64,000 nt of DNA, taken from NCBI GenBank assembly GCA_040954595.2, contig CM082581.2, forward strand, positions 11,222,001 through 11,286,000, given 5' to 3'. The position numbers and the translations under genes were made by a program. This document shows positions 14,992 through 25,906 of the stretch, in pieces. The notes under the pieces were generated by a model that had not been told where the DNA came from, did no database searches, and worked only from the letters and a program-made list of their open reading frames with translations. Each line of letters opens with the position of its first letter. Within the stretch, counting starts at the first letter, position 1. Origin of the DNA: Balanoglossus misakiensis (Eukaryota; Hemichordata).

Positions 14992-17319
14992 TCAAAGTGT
15001 TGTCACGATGTCGACGAGAACTTCGTCCTGTTCGCTGCTGAGTTTACGGAAGCTGTGTTCGGCCTTCCTCGGCCTCCGTCGCTGTCGGCATTTGTCGAGA
15101 ATATAGGGGGTCACAAGGAGCATCGAAGCTGAGAGAACGAGGATGATTCCCGTGAATAAATAACAAAAGTTATAGTTCCCACTTTGGTCCAAAATCCACC
15201 CTGTGAGGAAAAAAATGGAAAAACAAAATTGGAAAAATCAGTCTAACATTTCACAGTATATTTCTACAAGTTACATGAACTAAACTTTGTTCATATGAAA
15301 TACTATATTCAGCGTAGTTTCAATACAATTATAGTACACGCTATCAGTAGGCCAGTTATATCCTGCTATGCGAGCGTCCGTTTTATCGATTACGCTACAA
15401 AATGCAGATAAAAGAGTGTATAGTCCAATTTTCTGAATGGTATTCACCCCTCACCTGCAATTGGAGGACCAATGAGGGCTCCTATTCCGTGACAAAGGTT
15501 GCAGAATCCAAGGGCTGCAGGAAACTTGTTCACTCCAACGAACTGTTTCAAAGTCACAGCCAACAATGGATGGTAAATACCATTGGCCAATCCGAAAACT
15601 CCATAGAGACAGGCCAGCCCGACATACTTCTGGACGAAAATGCTGACAATATTAACAAGTCCACATACAAGAAGACTCGACGCAGTGGCCCTCACAGGAG
15701 TCATTGCTCCAACATCCACCAGGAAGCCATGACTTGCTCGACCAACCAAACTGACAGCCCCAGTGATCGTCATCAACGTTGTTGGCAGTGGGTAGGGTAT
15801 GTTGAACGATTCAGCTCGTGCGACAAGAAAAAGTATCGTGGGGTAGAATCCGATAGCGATGACGAAATACGCAACTAACATGAGTACAAACTCTGCATTA
15901 GTGAATAAATCACATTCAATCATCTTGGAGAGGAAGAGAACGATGTGACTGTCTTTCAACCGATGAATATACTTTGTAAGATGGGAGACTACACGTGTCC
16001 TTAATCGGTGGATGTTAGATTGTGATTCAGTCGAAATGTTCTTCTGGTTCTTGTGGAAGTCAATCGGAACTAGAGTTGGAGCCACTCTTATCACAAGCAA
16101 CAGAGACTGCGTTATATATGTAGATTGTTCAGCAGGTACTATTTTCGAGCACACGGTTTGTTTTTGTGGCGGCGGGCGAAAAAGGGCTCCGCACACGCAG
16201 ATTTGAAGGTTCAGAGCCGCCAGAAGGAGCATCGCGTTTCTCCACCCGAAGTGGTTGATGAATATTTGATAGACCTGTGGCAGGGCGATCCAGCCGATGG
16301 CGAACGCAGAAAACACAATCCCATTTGCTAGGGCATACCTCTTCTTGAAGTATCTGGCGATGAATGCAACGCTAGGTGTTGCCACCAAGCCATAACCGAA
16401 CCCTGCAAGAGATTAACAGTAAATTTCTGTCAAAACAATACTTGAATGTGTAAGTCCGAAAGTCGATCGTGTAATAGTTATTTCGACCGTTCGATAGACT
16501 GAGATATCAAAACAGACTCGGACATTTCTAAGATAAAGAAACATACCGCAAGAACAATCGAAGACAATATTATCCCTGGACAGCACCATCATTCATGTCA
16601 AGAGTATATCCTGATATGTCTTCTAATTTTCCAATAAAATGTTATTTCCAACAATATACATACCTGTAATGACACCATAGGTGATGTACAGGTGAATAAC
16701 TTCCACTGCGAAGGAACTGACCACAGTTCCAATGGCAGATATGATCCCACCAGCCATAACAACGGTGCGACAACCGAAATACGAGTTCAGTGCACCCGAG
16801 ATTGGACCTGTCATTGTAAAGATAAAATGTACCTATTCATTCATTCATAGATCAGACAAGTTTATTTCTTTTTGTCTGCGTTCAAACGCTTTAGACCACG
16901 CCCCAATACTTGACCGCCCTCAGTACACCACATGCGTGTTGCTTTTTCACTTTCTTCAAGATAGTGATAGGTTAAAGGTCAAGTTGATGAACCCATCGTG
17001 TCAAACTTGATTTCAGCCGAAGTATGATCTATCTACCAGGTTTCCAGTATAATTTGCTAAACGTACCTGTTGCCAAGGTTACGAATAAAGCTGTACCACT
17101 AATCCCGGCAATTTCACCAGCCCCACAGTCGAAGTACTCTTGGAATCGAATGATGAACGGACCAAAGCCGGTCAAACTACCCTGAGAGAAAAGTAGGGCC
17201 AGGTGAGCCGCTAGAACCACCACCCATCCCCACCCACCATCCGGAGGGTCATCCTCGTAGACAATGGTTGCCGAGGAATCTGTGGTGCTTGGTTTGACTG
17301 CTTTCATTATTTTCACCAT
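14992..17319 (-). CDS. Monocarboxylate transporter-like protein (SLC16, MFS)
   Basis: Plasma-membrane major-facilitator transporter of the SLC16 family. Four coding exons on the minus strand (17067-17319, 16664-16807, 15455-16402, 14992-15200), each later exon entered with one leftover G, give 517 residues. The N terminus is acidic and leads into DPPDGGWGWVVVLAAH, the SLC16 signature at the start of TM1. TMs 2-6 follow (TGPISGALNSYFGCRTVVM, YGVITGFGYGLVATPSVAFIARYFKKR). A long charged cytosolic loop follows, then TMs 7-12 (GRASHGFLVDVG; GFCNLCHGIGALIGPPIAG), and a basic tail. By alignment to MCT1, the TM1 Lys and TM8 Asp used in proton coupling are Thr and Ser here, while the TM8 Arg is kept. 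It therefore resembles the orphan MCT9/12/14-type members more than lactate carriers, and the substrate is unknown. A 5' UTR acceptor lies at 17350 and a possible non-coding exon ends at a donor near 18068. Confidence 0.88.
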
Positions 17320-17350
17320 ACTTGGTCTTTTATTTTATTTTACACCAGTC

Positions 17351-20300
17351 CTGCAGAAATAAAAAGCAAAATTTCGACGATGATCAAACCGGGATACGCA
17401 TTTGTATTTGTATATAAAGGCCCTATATCGCGTAAAAAGTACGTTATACTTATGGTCGATTTTGTCCAAAGTCAACGTTACCACTAAATATAGCCACCTC
17501 ACGTGGCGCACATGCGCCTTATCAAAAGTACCCCACTTTTCACATTTTCCCGTCGCGGTGACATGGACCCAAAGTGATACTGATGTACCGTGACTTTAAG
17601 AATCGTGATTATGATTACATTGAACATTCTGTTTCATAGAAAATAACTGCAACAGCAAACAAGATATTTTCAATGGTAAGACCGATCGAAATGACAGAAG
17701 CGGCACAAAAAAAACGTCATATGGAAGTGATTAAAATTTTCTTTATATCGTCACGCAATTTCAGTAGATTTGTGAAGGCATTAACATTATTGAGTTCATT
17801 CGTTTTCTTACAAGAGAAGAAACTTAGTAAATGTATGAATGACCACATCTAATTAGTGTACAAAGGTTGGACCATTCGACTGTGACCTTCTGATTTTTAC
17901 GGCCTCGTTTTTATGAATGGAGCCGATTAACGTGCACGTTCTCCGTAGAAACATCATTCCAAATTGTATCATTTGAAATATCTCTAGAGTAATATTCAGG
18001 AATATCGGGTTTTTGATAATGTGTCAGCAAAAAGGCTGAATAAAATAGTAGAGTAACGTTTACTCACCGTATGTAGTTATATCTTCGAGTGAGCACCGCG
18101 CGTAGAGAGGTTGTGTCGCCAACGAAGCCGGTGAATGAAACTGTTCAAATAACGCGTTACATTTCTGTGCGGAATGTATGCAGTACATCAAATACCGGCT
18201 GACAGCGGCAACCTATCACGTGGCCCGGCATTTCACAATCTCTGTACCCGGTGACCGTAGACTCAATTCAAATTGGGTGTACGTGCAGATTTACGCGTTT
18301 TACGTGTCCTGGGGCGGGTTTTCGGAGCTATGGATTCCGGTTGTTTATAGATATTAAAATATGTTAATACTTTGGATGTTAAATGATGGAGGAGAGCTCT
18401 CAGATCGAAGTCATTATTTGCGCAAATACGGAGAACACACGGGGGAAAAGGGGGGAAACCCTACGTCGTGTCAAAAATAATCGCGTATTTACCCCGTCAA
18501 GCCACATATACAGTATTTCTCTTTGTCCGTGGTCGAGCGAAAGTCATCAGGTTCATTTGATGTCATGAAATACCGGCGACGGAGTTCATCTGCAGTTCAG
18601 TCTTCGCTTCCCGATCATCGTTTGATCAATCATGCAAAATTTGACGACAATGAATTACTTTTTTGCATAACAGGCCTATTACTGTTTTAATCCTTGTATG
18701 ATTTCATGTAAAGGGCTCGCTTATTTTTTTCTTCTTCCCCCTTCTGATTGACGTAAAATAACTGACGGTGTCGTCTTTCGAATGTTAGACGACGAAGTGG
18801 GGCGGTTATCGACACCACTTCCTCGTCATCACATGTGCCACAGACCACGTGGTTGGTGCCAGCCATAACTTATCTGACCATGACCGCGTTTGTAATGTCA
18901 TGGCGTATCACACACCCCGTAGCCAGCATGTGGGGTCCCAAACTGGTGGTACATACTTTGTCACGTATACCAGACAGACTTAATCCAAAACAATTACTGT
19001 TTTGGTGTTAAAACACCGGAACAACCTTGGTTAACACGGATCTACATCGACATAACACACGTAGTCCTAAAGGATGTACCTTTAGAACCATATATAGGGG
19101 AGGGGGGGGGGAAATGATCAAATTTGAAAATCAATGTATGTAAAATTGTTTTATGACAATACATCATACGCTTGTAATCATATTCGCCATCATCGAGATA
19201 GAAGTTTTCCACACATACAGATGAACGCATAAAGTGTATCGTTGTCCGCATATAATAAGTCTAGGATCCCCGCCTAGCTATCCCCGACTGTCTGACAAGT
19301 TCCTTTAAGCGGCAGATTATTCTACTTTATTCCACGTCTTTAACGCATTTAAAGCCCGATGACATTCCATTTCGAAATGGATGAACATTTCTGGTGATAT
19401 GGACATGAAAACTTATTATACTATTACTACAATATTGGTCGTTTCCCTGCGTACTTTCCTGGTATTACGACACATAAAATTTTAAGATATGACAGTAAAG
19501 CGCACACTTCAGAGTCACAGGAGAATGACCTACAATCGACCTACCATTGCCATACCAACGAATGAGATTGCACCAACACAAAAAGCACGTCTGGGCAACG
19601 TGTCAATCACTTCCTCTGGTATTACCAAGAACAAAGTCGCTCTCAGGACAATTCACCCTCAAATGCAATAAAATGTACAGTCAAGCGGAAGGAGAATGGC
19701 CGACCATGTCAATGATTTGTGTCAACCACGATACAATTCCCTATGTGGAGGAAATTCTCATACATTGTAAATGTGATTGTGGTAGGGAAGAAAACGGATA
19801 CTGTCGCAGTTGAAACAAAAATGAAGTTGTTTAGGTGACGTGGAAATGTTTTATTCGAAATCGAATCTAGGAAACGCTGTTTTCTGATGACAATACCACG
19901 TGTGTGTTCATTGACTGAATGTATTATATGCCGCATGAACATCTTGTCGTGCTGAGACTATTTTGAAAGAGAACGTTAGACTATGAACAATTGCCAATAA
20001 CCAATAATAGCGTCGAATCACATGGTTGTGATACAAATATAGTCAGTGCACGTCACATGTGATATTAGGAGAACGGCAAAACAAAAATCTCCAACAACAT
20101 GGAATGATTGTTTGTGCGTAGCCGACGAACCGAACTGATTCTGTATGCCAGGCTCGCCATGAATGACCACCTCGTGATTTGACCTCCAGCGAACTTAAAT
20201 ACCACAAACAAATGTTAGACATCTCTTACACTACAGTGACGTCATACAACTCAAGTGGTTGCTTATCAAACTGTTCTTGATGAAGCCACTGGAGTGGTTG

Positions 20301-21435
20301 CCATGGTTGCATTGACGACGCGAATGGAGTATTTGGGTGGGGTCTTGGTACTGTACAAATGATTCAACTCCGGGGGGGGGGGGGGGGACATACAGTCAGA
20401 AACTTGACTCAAACGGAAAATGGCAAATTGACTGTGAGTTTTTAGTCTTCCAGTCTTCTAAGACCAACTCAACAACATGGGAGGCATGCACCCTTGTCAC
20501 TAAATCTCATGGTTGATCCATTACAACACGTAGTTCAAAAGTGCTCAAAGGCTCGAAACAACAACCAAACTTCACATATGCAAGTCGTTACTTACACTAC
20601 AGCAAACTGAATATAGAATGGTGTCAATTGTCAAACTGATGTATACGCCAAGATGTGCACAAGCGCAAAATTACAATTTATCCTTGCCCTGTCTTTTTAC
20701 ATTCACATCATGTCTTATCACACCACTCCTGTTTGTATAATCCGAAGACAATGCTGGTAAATTTGACATGACTGTCATCACATACGATCGCCTATTTGTT
20801 TCCATAGCATCTGCCCTACAGGACGTGTTTTCTCCAGGTTTTAATACACACGTCGCACTATCAATTCGAAATGAATGGTAGTAGTATTTTCAGGGAGAAA
20901 ATGTTGTGTAATTTGTATTAAAAGCGTAAAGTAAACTTACTTTTGACATTAAACATTCTGACAATGTTTTGTCTTTTAAACTTTTGATTACTTTACCATT
21001 GGGAGAGGGGGGGGGGCGAGTGCCCCCCCCCCTCCCTGGTTCCTATGCCTATGTTAATAAACTGTTATCAATGAGAGCATCAATGCATCAAACAGATCTT
21101 CTCACATTGAACTAATTCAGAGGTGGTGCCGACTTGTAAGTTGTAGAAGCTGAAGATGGGAATCATGTCACAAGTATTATTATACTTCTCTCGCATCCTT
21201 TGCTATTCTTTGTCGTTTTCTAACAAGTAATGAAAGAAATACTGACAGCAAAACTTCCCTCGACGAAAATCATTCCATGTATCAAAGACATTAAACCCCT
21301 CCAGCAACCTGTGGTCAATCCCCAAAACTGGACATTAGATTATTATCTCAGGTGCTGCTAATCGTATAACTTCCTGTAGCACTGTCCTACTTATTCTTTC
21401 TGCTCGCTTTGTTCCTTGGCATCTCTAGATACAGC
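17351..21435. other. Gene-free interval upstream of the solute-binding protein gene
   Basis: About 4 kb without recognisable coding sequence. It contains the SLC16-like gene's presumed promoter and non-coding first exon (minus-strand donor at about 18067), a 16-base poly-G run (20372-20387) and a G10/C10 hairpin (21007-21032). Open frames of 60-90 codons here (for example 19489-19813) show no domain. Confidence 0.5.
21007..21032. repeat. Self-complementary homopolymer hairpin (G10, 6-base loop, C10)
   Basis: Ten G (21007-21016), the loop CGAGTG, then ten C (21023-21032), with short GGGA/TCCC extensions, form a perfect inverted repeat about 400 bp upstream of the solute-binding protein start codon. 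It may be a mutational oddity, and it is a site prone to slippage or assembly error. Confidence 0.7.
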
Positions 21436-24402
21436 ATGAAGGTGGCTAGTCTTTTCTTGTTGGCGTTCCTTGGACTGATAACTCAAGGTAAGCATTCTTC
21501 TTTTATAACAAAATGAGATGTGTGTCTTTTTAACATGTAGCTGTTGGGATTTGACCTTTGTTAATAGTCGTCAGTCTACTTTTTATGCTCAAGAGAATGC
21601 TTCGAAAGATGACTAAACAGTGCAAAATGCTGTTGCGAGATGATGATCTGAAATAAGCCAAGATTTGTCCAAAATCATGGGTTTTCAGTACTGGGCACTG
21701 AATCACTGGTTTGGACTCTCAGATACAAATCATTGCACAGCATATACAGATACTAGGACCTCAGTCGACTTTTGACCGTCTGCAAAGACAATCGGTCTGG
21801 TAGCCATCGTTACCCTGACCTGTGCGGTTGATTGCCATGATTAGCATTTACCTGTGTTGTTGATTTTGGGTCAAGGGAATGATCCACATCCCCCGTGACG
21901 GAATCATTTAAACTCCCTGACTACAACAGACTCAGGAATCTGCAATAATGTAGTTTACCTTATCTGTCAACAGGTCATGGTCAAGGACAACCTGATCAAA
22001 AACCTCCACTTCCTCTCTTTGCGATGTTGGCGGTAATGTATATATAATTATATGGGTTCCAACATACACGTAGGTTTCGAAGAGATGGGTCCATACTGAA
22101 CCCCTATATCCTACAGTGTTCCGTTAGTTTTGGATGATACAAAATGAATCTATAAAATCTGAGAAGTGGCGTTTGAGTCAGTTTAAATACAGATGTAGCC
22201 AAACGAGCATTTAGTATTTATAGAACTGGACCGACGAACGGTCGAATGCTTATGTCAGATTTTGACACTCACATAGATATTTCAGGTAATGTAATGTAAT
22301 TCAATTCTGGCATACCGGTATATTGCAATGAAGCAGTCAATCGGTTATTGTCGTTTTGTCACGTTTAACCACGGTTCTATTAATCGCTTCGTTCTTTCAA
22401 AACCGTAGCGTGGAGCAGATGTTGAAACCCTCCGTACCCTTGGTCTGTTCCGAAGATTTATGCTGAAGGTGGGAGACGATGTTTTGGAAGGTGCTCATAA
22501 ACAGCGAGTTGATGATAAAATCCACGTCTTTCAAGCTGATGTCGCCTGTAACTGCACTTTCACATATTCGTAAGTTGGCTTGGTGATTTTAATGCTGACA
22601 AATAGTTTTCAGAAAGTCGGTATGTGTTGAAAAAAACGTGCAAAGTGCATGAGCGACACTACTGTTAAGGTAACAATGTCAAACCCTTATTTCGTGTTTA
22701 CACGCCTTTTAAATTTGGCAAAGTTTTATCATTGATTTCATTGTAAAGACATTCCCCAACCGTTGCATTTAATATGTCTCATCTTATTACATGTATATGC
22801 AAGGGATGAACAAGGCAAAATGAAGGGATTTGCCATTGATCTTGTAGAAGAAGGTATGTTTGTTTTTTGAAAATAACTAATTAAAAACATCAGCCACGTC
22901 AAGGTTACACAAATAACCATTTGTTGATATGAAACTATGGTTCAGTGGTCCTCATCGTGTGATATGCATGAATGTATGCATTTTATATGGATTTACAATA
23001 TTTTTGTTCTGATTTCACTGAAAATGTCTTTTTCTTGCAGTATGCAAGGAAGCTGGCAAGAAATGTGTGATTCAGTATTCACCTTTCACTGACTGTATCA
23101 ACGACCATCATGGACTGGAACATCTTTCAGCTGGGGCCGGTATGTGATCAATGTTGTTTTACTTCTGCTATCTACACCTTATCAAAACCATAAAAAATCA
23201 TTTAAAAAGTGTTCTTACCTTTCAGGTCTGTTGGGGAGAAATTTTGATGCCTGTTCGTTGGTGGCGCACTCCAAAGAGTTAGAACGTGTGATGTCTTTCT
23301 CGGACTCCTATTGGGATTACAGCGGTGAAAGCCAGTTCTTCGTCAAAAAGGGTAACCCCAATGGCTTTGATGCGAACGACATCACTGGAAAGAAAATCGG
23401 TACGAAATGAAAGTCTACATTACAAATATGCATTACAAATATAATGAGAAAATATTTTCAGAATTCAAACCGTGCATGCAACTGAAGTACATCAACAAAT
23501 TCTGTCTGCATAATTATTATTTTGTGTCTTCAAATGCATGCAAGACAAGTAATCACATCAAATGAATTATATATACTTTTTGTTACAACCAATATTACTA
23601 AATCCAACACGAAATTAACCCCTATATGAAACATTCTTGTTAAAATTGATTATGTTTCAGGTTTTATAAGAGGTGTCCAGAGCAACCAACAATGTCTTCA
23701 ACGCCATAACGTTGCCGGCTCAGATAAGATGACAGACGAGCAAATTGTGTACCTCGAAAACATTCTTGATATCAGACCTTTCTTGGAAGAAAATAAGGCA
23801 CGTTAAACTTAACAGTTTTGGAAAGAAATGGTCTCTCAACCAAGCCTTTACAACTTTGTCACCTGAAGGATTTGTTGTGTTTCTGAAATGGCACATTTAC
23901 TTTGTGTAGAGATTTGTTTCCGAATTGTTTCATGTATTTTTATATTTATACAGGTAGATGCTGTGTTTGCTCTTGAATTGCCACAAGGCACCCACGAAGA
24001 CCACCGTTTGGAGATGATTGGTGGTACACCTTCAAACGCTCAGTCTATTGGCCCCCTTATGAACTGCGCTAGTGGTTTCCACGTAACAGCTCGCAAGGAC
24101 AGTCAACTTCTGGATTGGTTCAATGATGGTCTTAGGGCCATTAAGAAGAGTGGGAAGTATGCTCTTCTTTGTAAACGAGCAACGGTCGAACATGGTGAGT
24201 GGTGTATTAAGCACGTGCTTTGTCAATGATGTGCATTACACTTGCAATGACAGCTAGTGTATGATGTACATGTGTAAAATCATTGGTCACACTAAGCAGA
24301 ATACATGTATGGTTAATCACAGGTGAAATTGATATTCGATTCTAATTGTGCTCCTTCTTTATTTCAGGTCACATGGGGCCAATTAACTGCCTGTTTGATT
24401 AA
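21436..24402 (+). CDS. Secreted bacterial-type solute-binding protein, family 3 (SBP_bac_3 fold)
   Basis: Nine exons (21436-21487, 21974-22032, 22409-22569, 22804-22853, 23041-23139, 23226-23399, 23661-23797, 23954-24194, 24368-24402) splice to 335 residues. Exon 1 is a clean signal peptide (MKVASLFLLAFLGLITQG). From about residue 76 the protein follows the order of amino-acid-binding periplasmic proteins. The landmarks are FTYSDEQGKMKGFAIDLVEEVCKEAG, then FDACSLVAHSKELERVMSFSDSYW, then DITGKKIGFIRGVQSNQQCL, then VDAVFALE. The closing helix is SQLLDWFNDGLRAIKKSGKY. There is no membrane segment after the signal peptide, so it should be a free extracellular protein; many Cys suggest disulfides. 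Ionotropic glutamate receptors share this fold but have channel helices that are absent here. The positions of the ligand-clamping Arg and Asp of bacterial members appear changed, so the ligand is unknown. Intron 7 appears to use a GC donor. The many introns and animal-type splicing rule out bacterial contamination. Confidence 0.85.
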
Positions 24403-25906
24403 GCATTTGGCACCAGATGAGGACGTCTTTGTTTTGTAAGCACAAGGGAACGATTCTCATGACAACCAAACCACCATTACTAAAATGTAATATTCATTAA
24501 ACTGGATTTCAAGAAATTATTACATGTACTTATATTCACACACGTCTAATGATTTTGAAAGTTTAAAATAAAACAGTTTTTGGCATGAACAACGACTCCA
24601 TTGGTCTTCTCTATTTGGGGAACATGTGTTTTTGCGTGTCAAACATCCAACACATCGTACTGTGTATGTACCGGTATATACCATATGCTGCATGATGTAT
24701 GTACCGTATATATACATGTATGTGTGTTTATTTGTGTGCGTGTGTGGATGGAAGGATGGATGGATGGGATAATTGCATATAAGTAAATGTGTATGGCACT
24801 CTTTTCAATAGCTAATTATAACTGGACTAGGATATTTGCACTCAACAGGTGTGGAGAGTTCGGCTCTTTATGACAGTCATATTTACACAATGCAGCTTAG
24901 ATATATTTGCTCGATATATATCACTCACTGTCTAGATTTGTAGAACCCAGTAGACACGAGTTGACAATTATTCCTACATGCTTAATTTGGCTGTCAACTT
25001 GAAGGTAAGGTGCTTTTTTATGGCATGGCTTTTTCATGACTCGGATCCAGCAAAACAGTTAATTTTTGCCAGTGCTGTAATATACTAAAACTTGCTGTTC
25101 ATGGTAATTCATTTTTCATGTGGTAAAATACTAGAGTATAGGGGATAATAAAGTAGGTTATGTCAGTAATAAATGATTGTAAATTGACCAAACATACACG
25201 GTGACAGTGTGTTTGTAGATTTCAGATGCTCAAAAATTGTTTCGATAGAAGGGCGCAGGTGCTGGTATCACTTATCCATATCTAGCAGCAGTAAATTTTA
25301 TTGAAATGCCATATGATACACATTTCATGACACAGTCACATTGTGTTGCACCCAGATTAAAACATTGTAAATTCTGTCTGCCAGTATCCCATGGTAAGTG
25401 GATTCTTGCTATGTCTAAAGATTAGCGAATTTTCACCACTGAGGTTGTAATTGGCCAAAGATGACCATGTCTACACTCATTTCAGGAATATGCTGGTATT
25501 GTAAATTTCGACCTGTTTAATAGAGTCTGTATGACAGAACTCCCTGAAATCTGTGGACTTGCTCCTTGCCAAACAGTGGATTATACCCTGCTCACATTCT
25601 TGCGAAAACATTGACTATGTATATATATACCGATTCTTTCTTCACGTTATGTTTGTATGTCCATACAAGCCCATTAAGTTCCCATGTCAAATTTGACTCC
25701 CTCTTATGCAACTGTTTCAATATTGAGAACCATGATATACTTTAACAAGAAGCTAGGCTGCAGGAGCAAGCCGTAACGGAACAAATCTACAATTTCATGT
25801 GGATGTTTCCTTCTAATTTTAATAGCAAAACCAGTCTGAGGTTCGGTGAGCTCTTCACCCCTTTACATCTCTGGTAGTGTCCTATTTTCAGTGAAAATTA
25901 CACAAC
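24403..25906 (+). other. Interval between the solute-binding protein and SLC1-like genes
   Basis: Contains the 3' UTR of the upstream gene with AATAAA at 24567-24572, a TATG/GTGT/GGAT microsatellite patch at about 24660-24775, and about 1.1 kb without recognisable features that presumably holds the SLC1-like promoter. No TATA box stands out. Confidence 0.5.

Noticed and set aside
15402-15878. 158-codon open frame on the plus strand
   Set aside because: It is the antisense shadow of the third exon of the SLC16-like gene, whose minus-strand frame carries clear family motifs.
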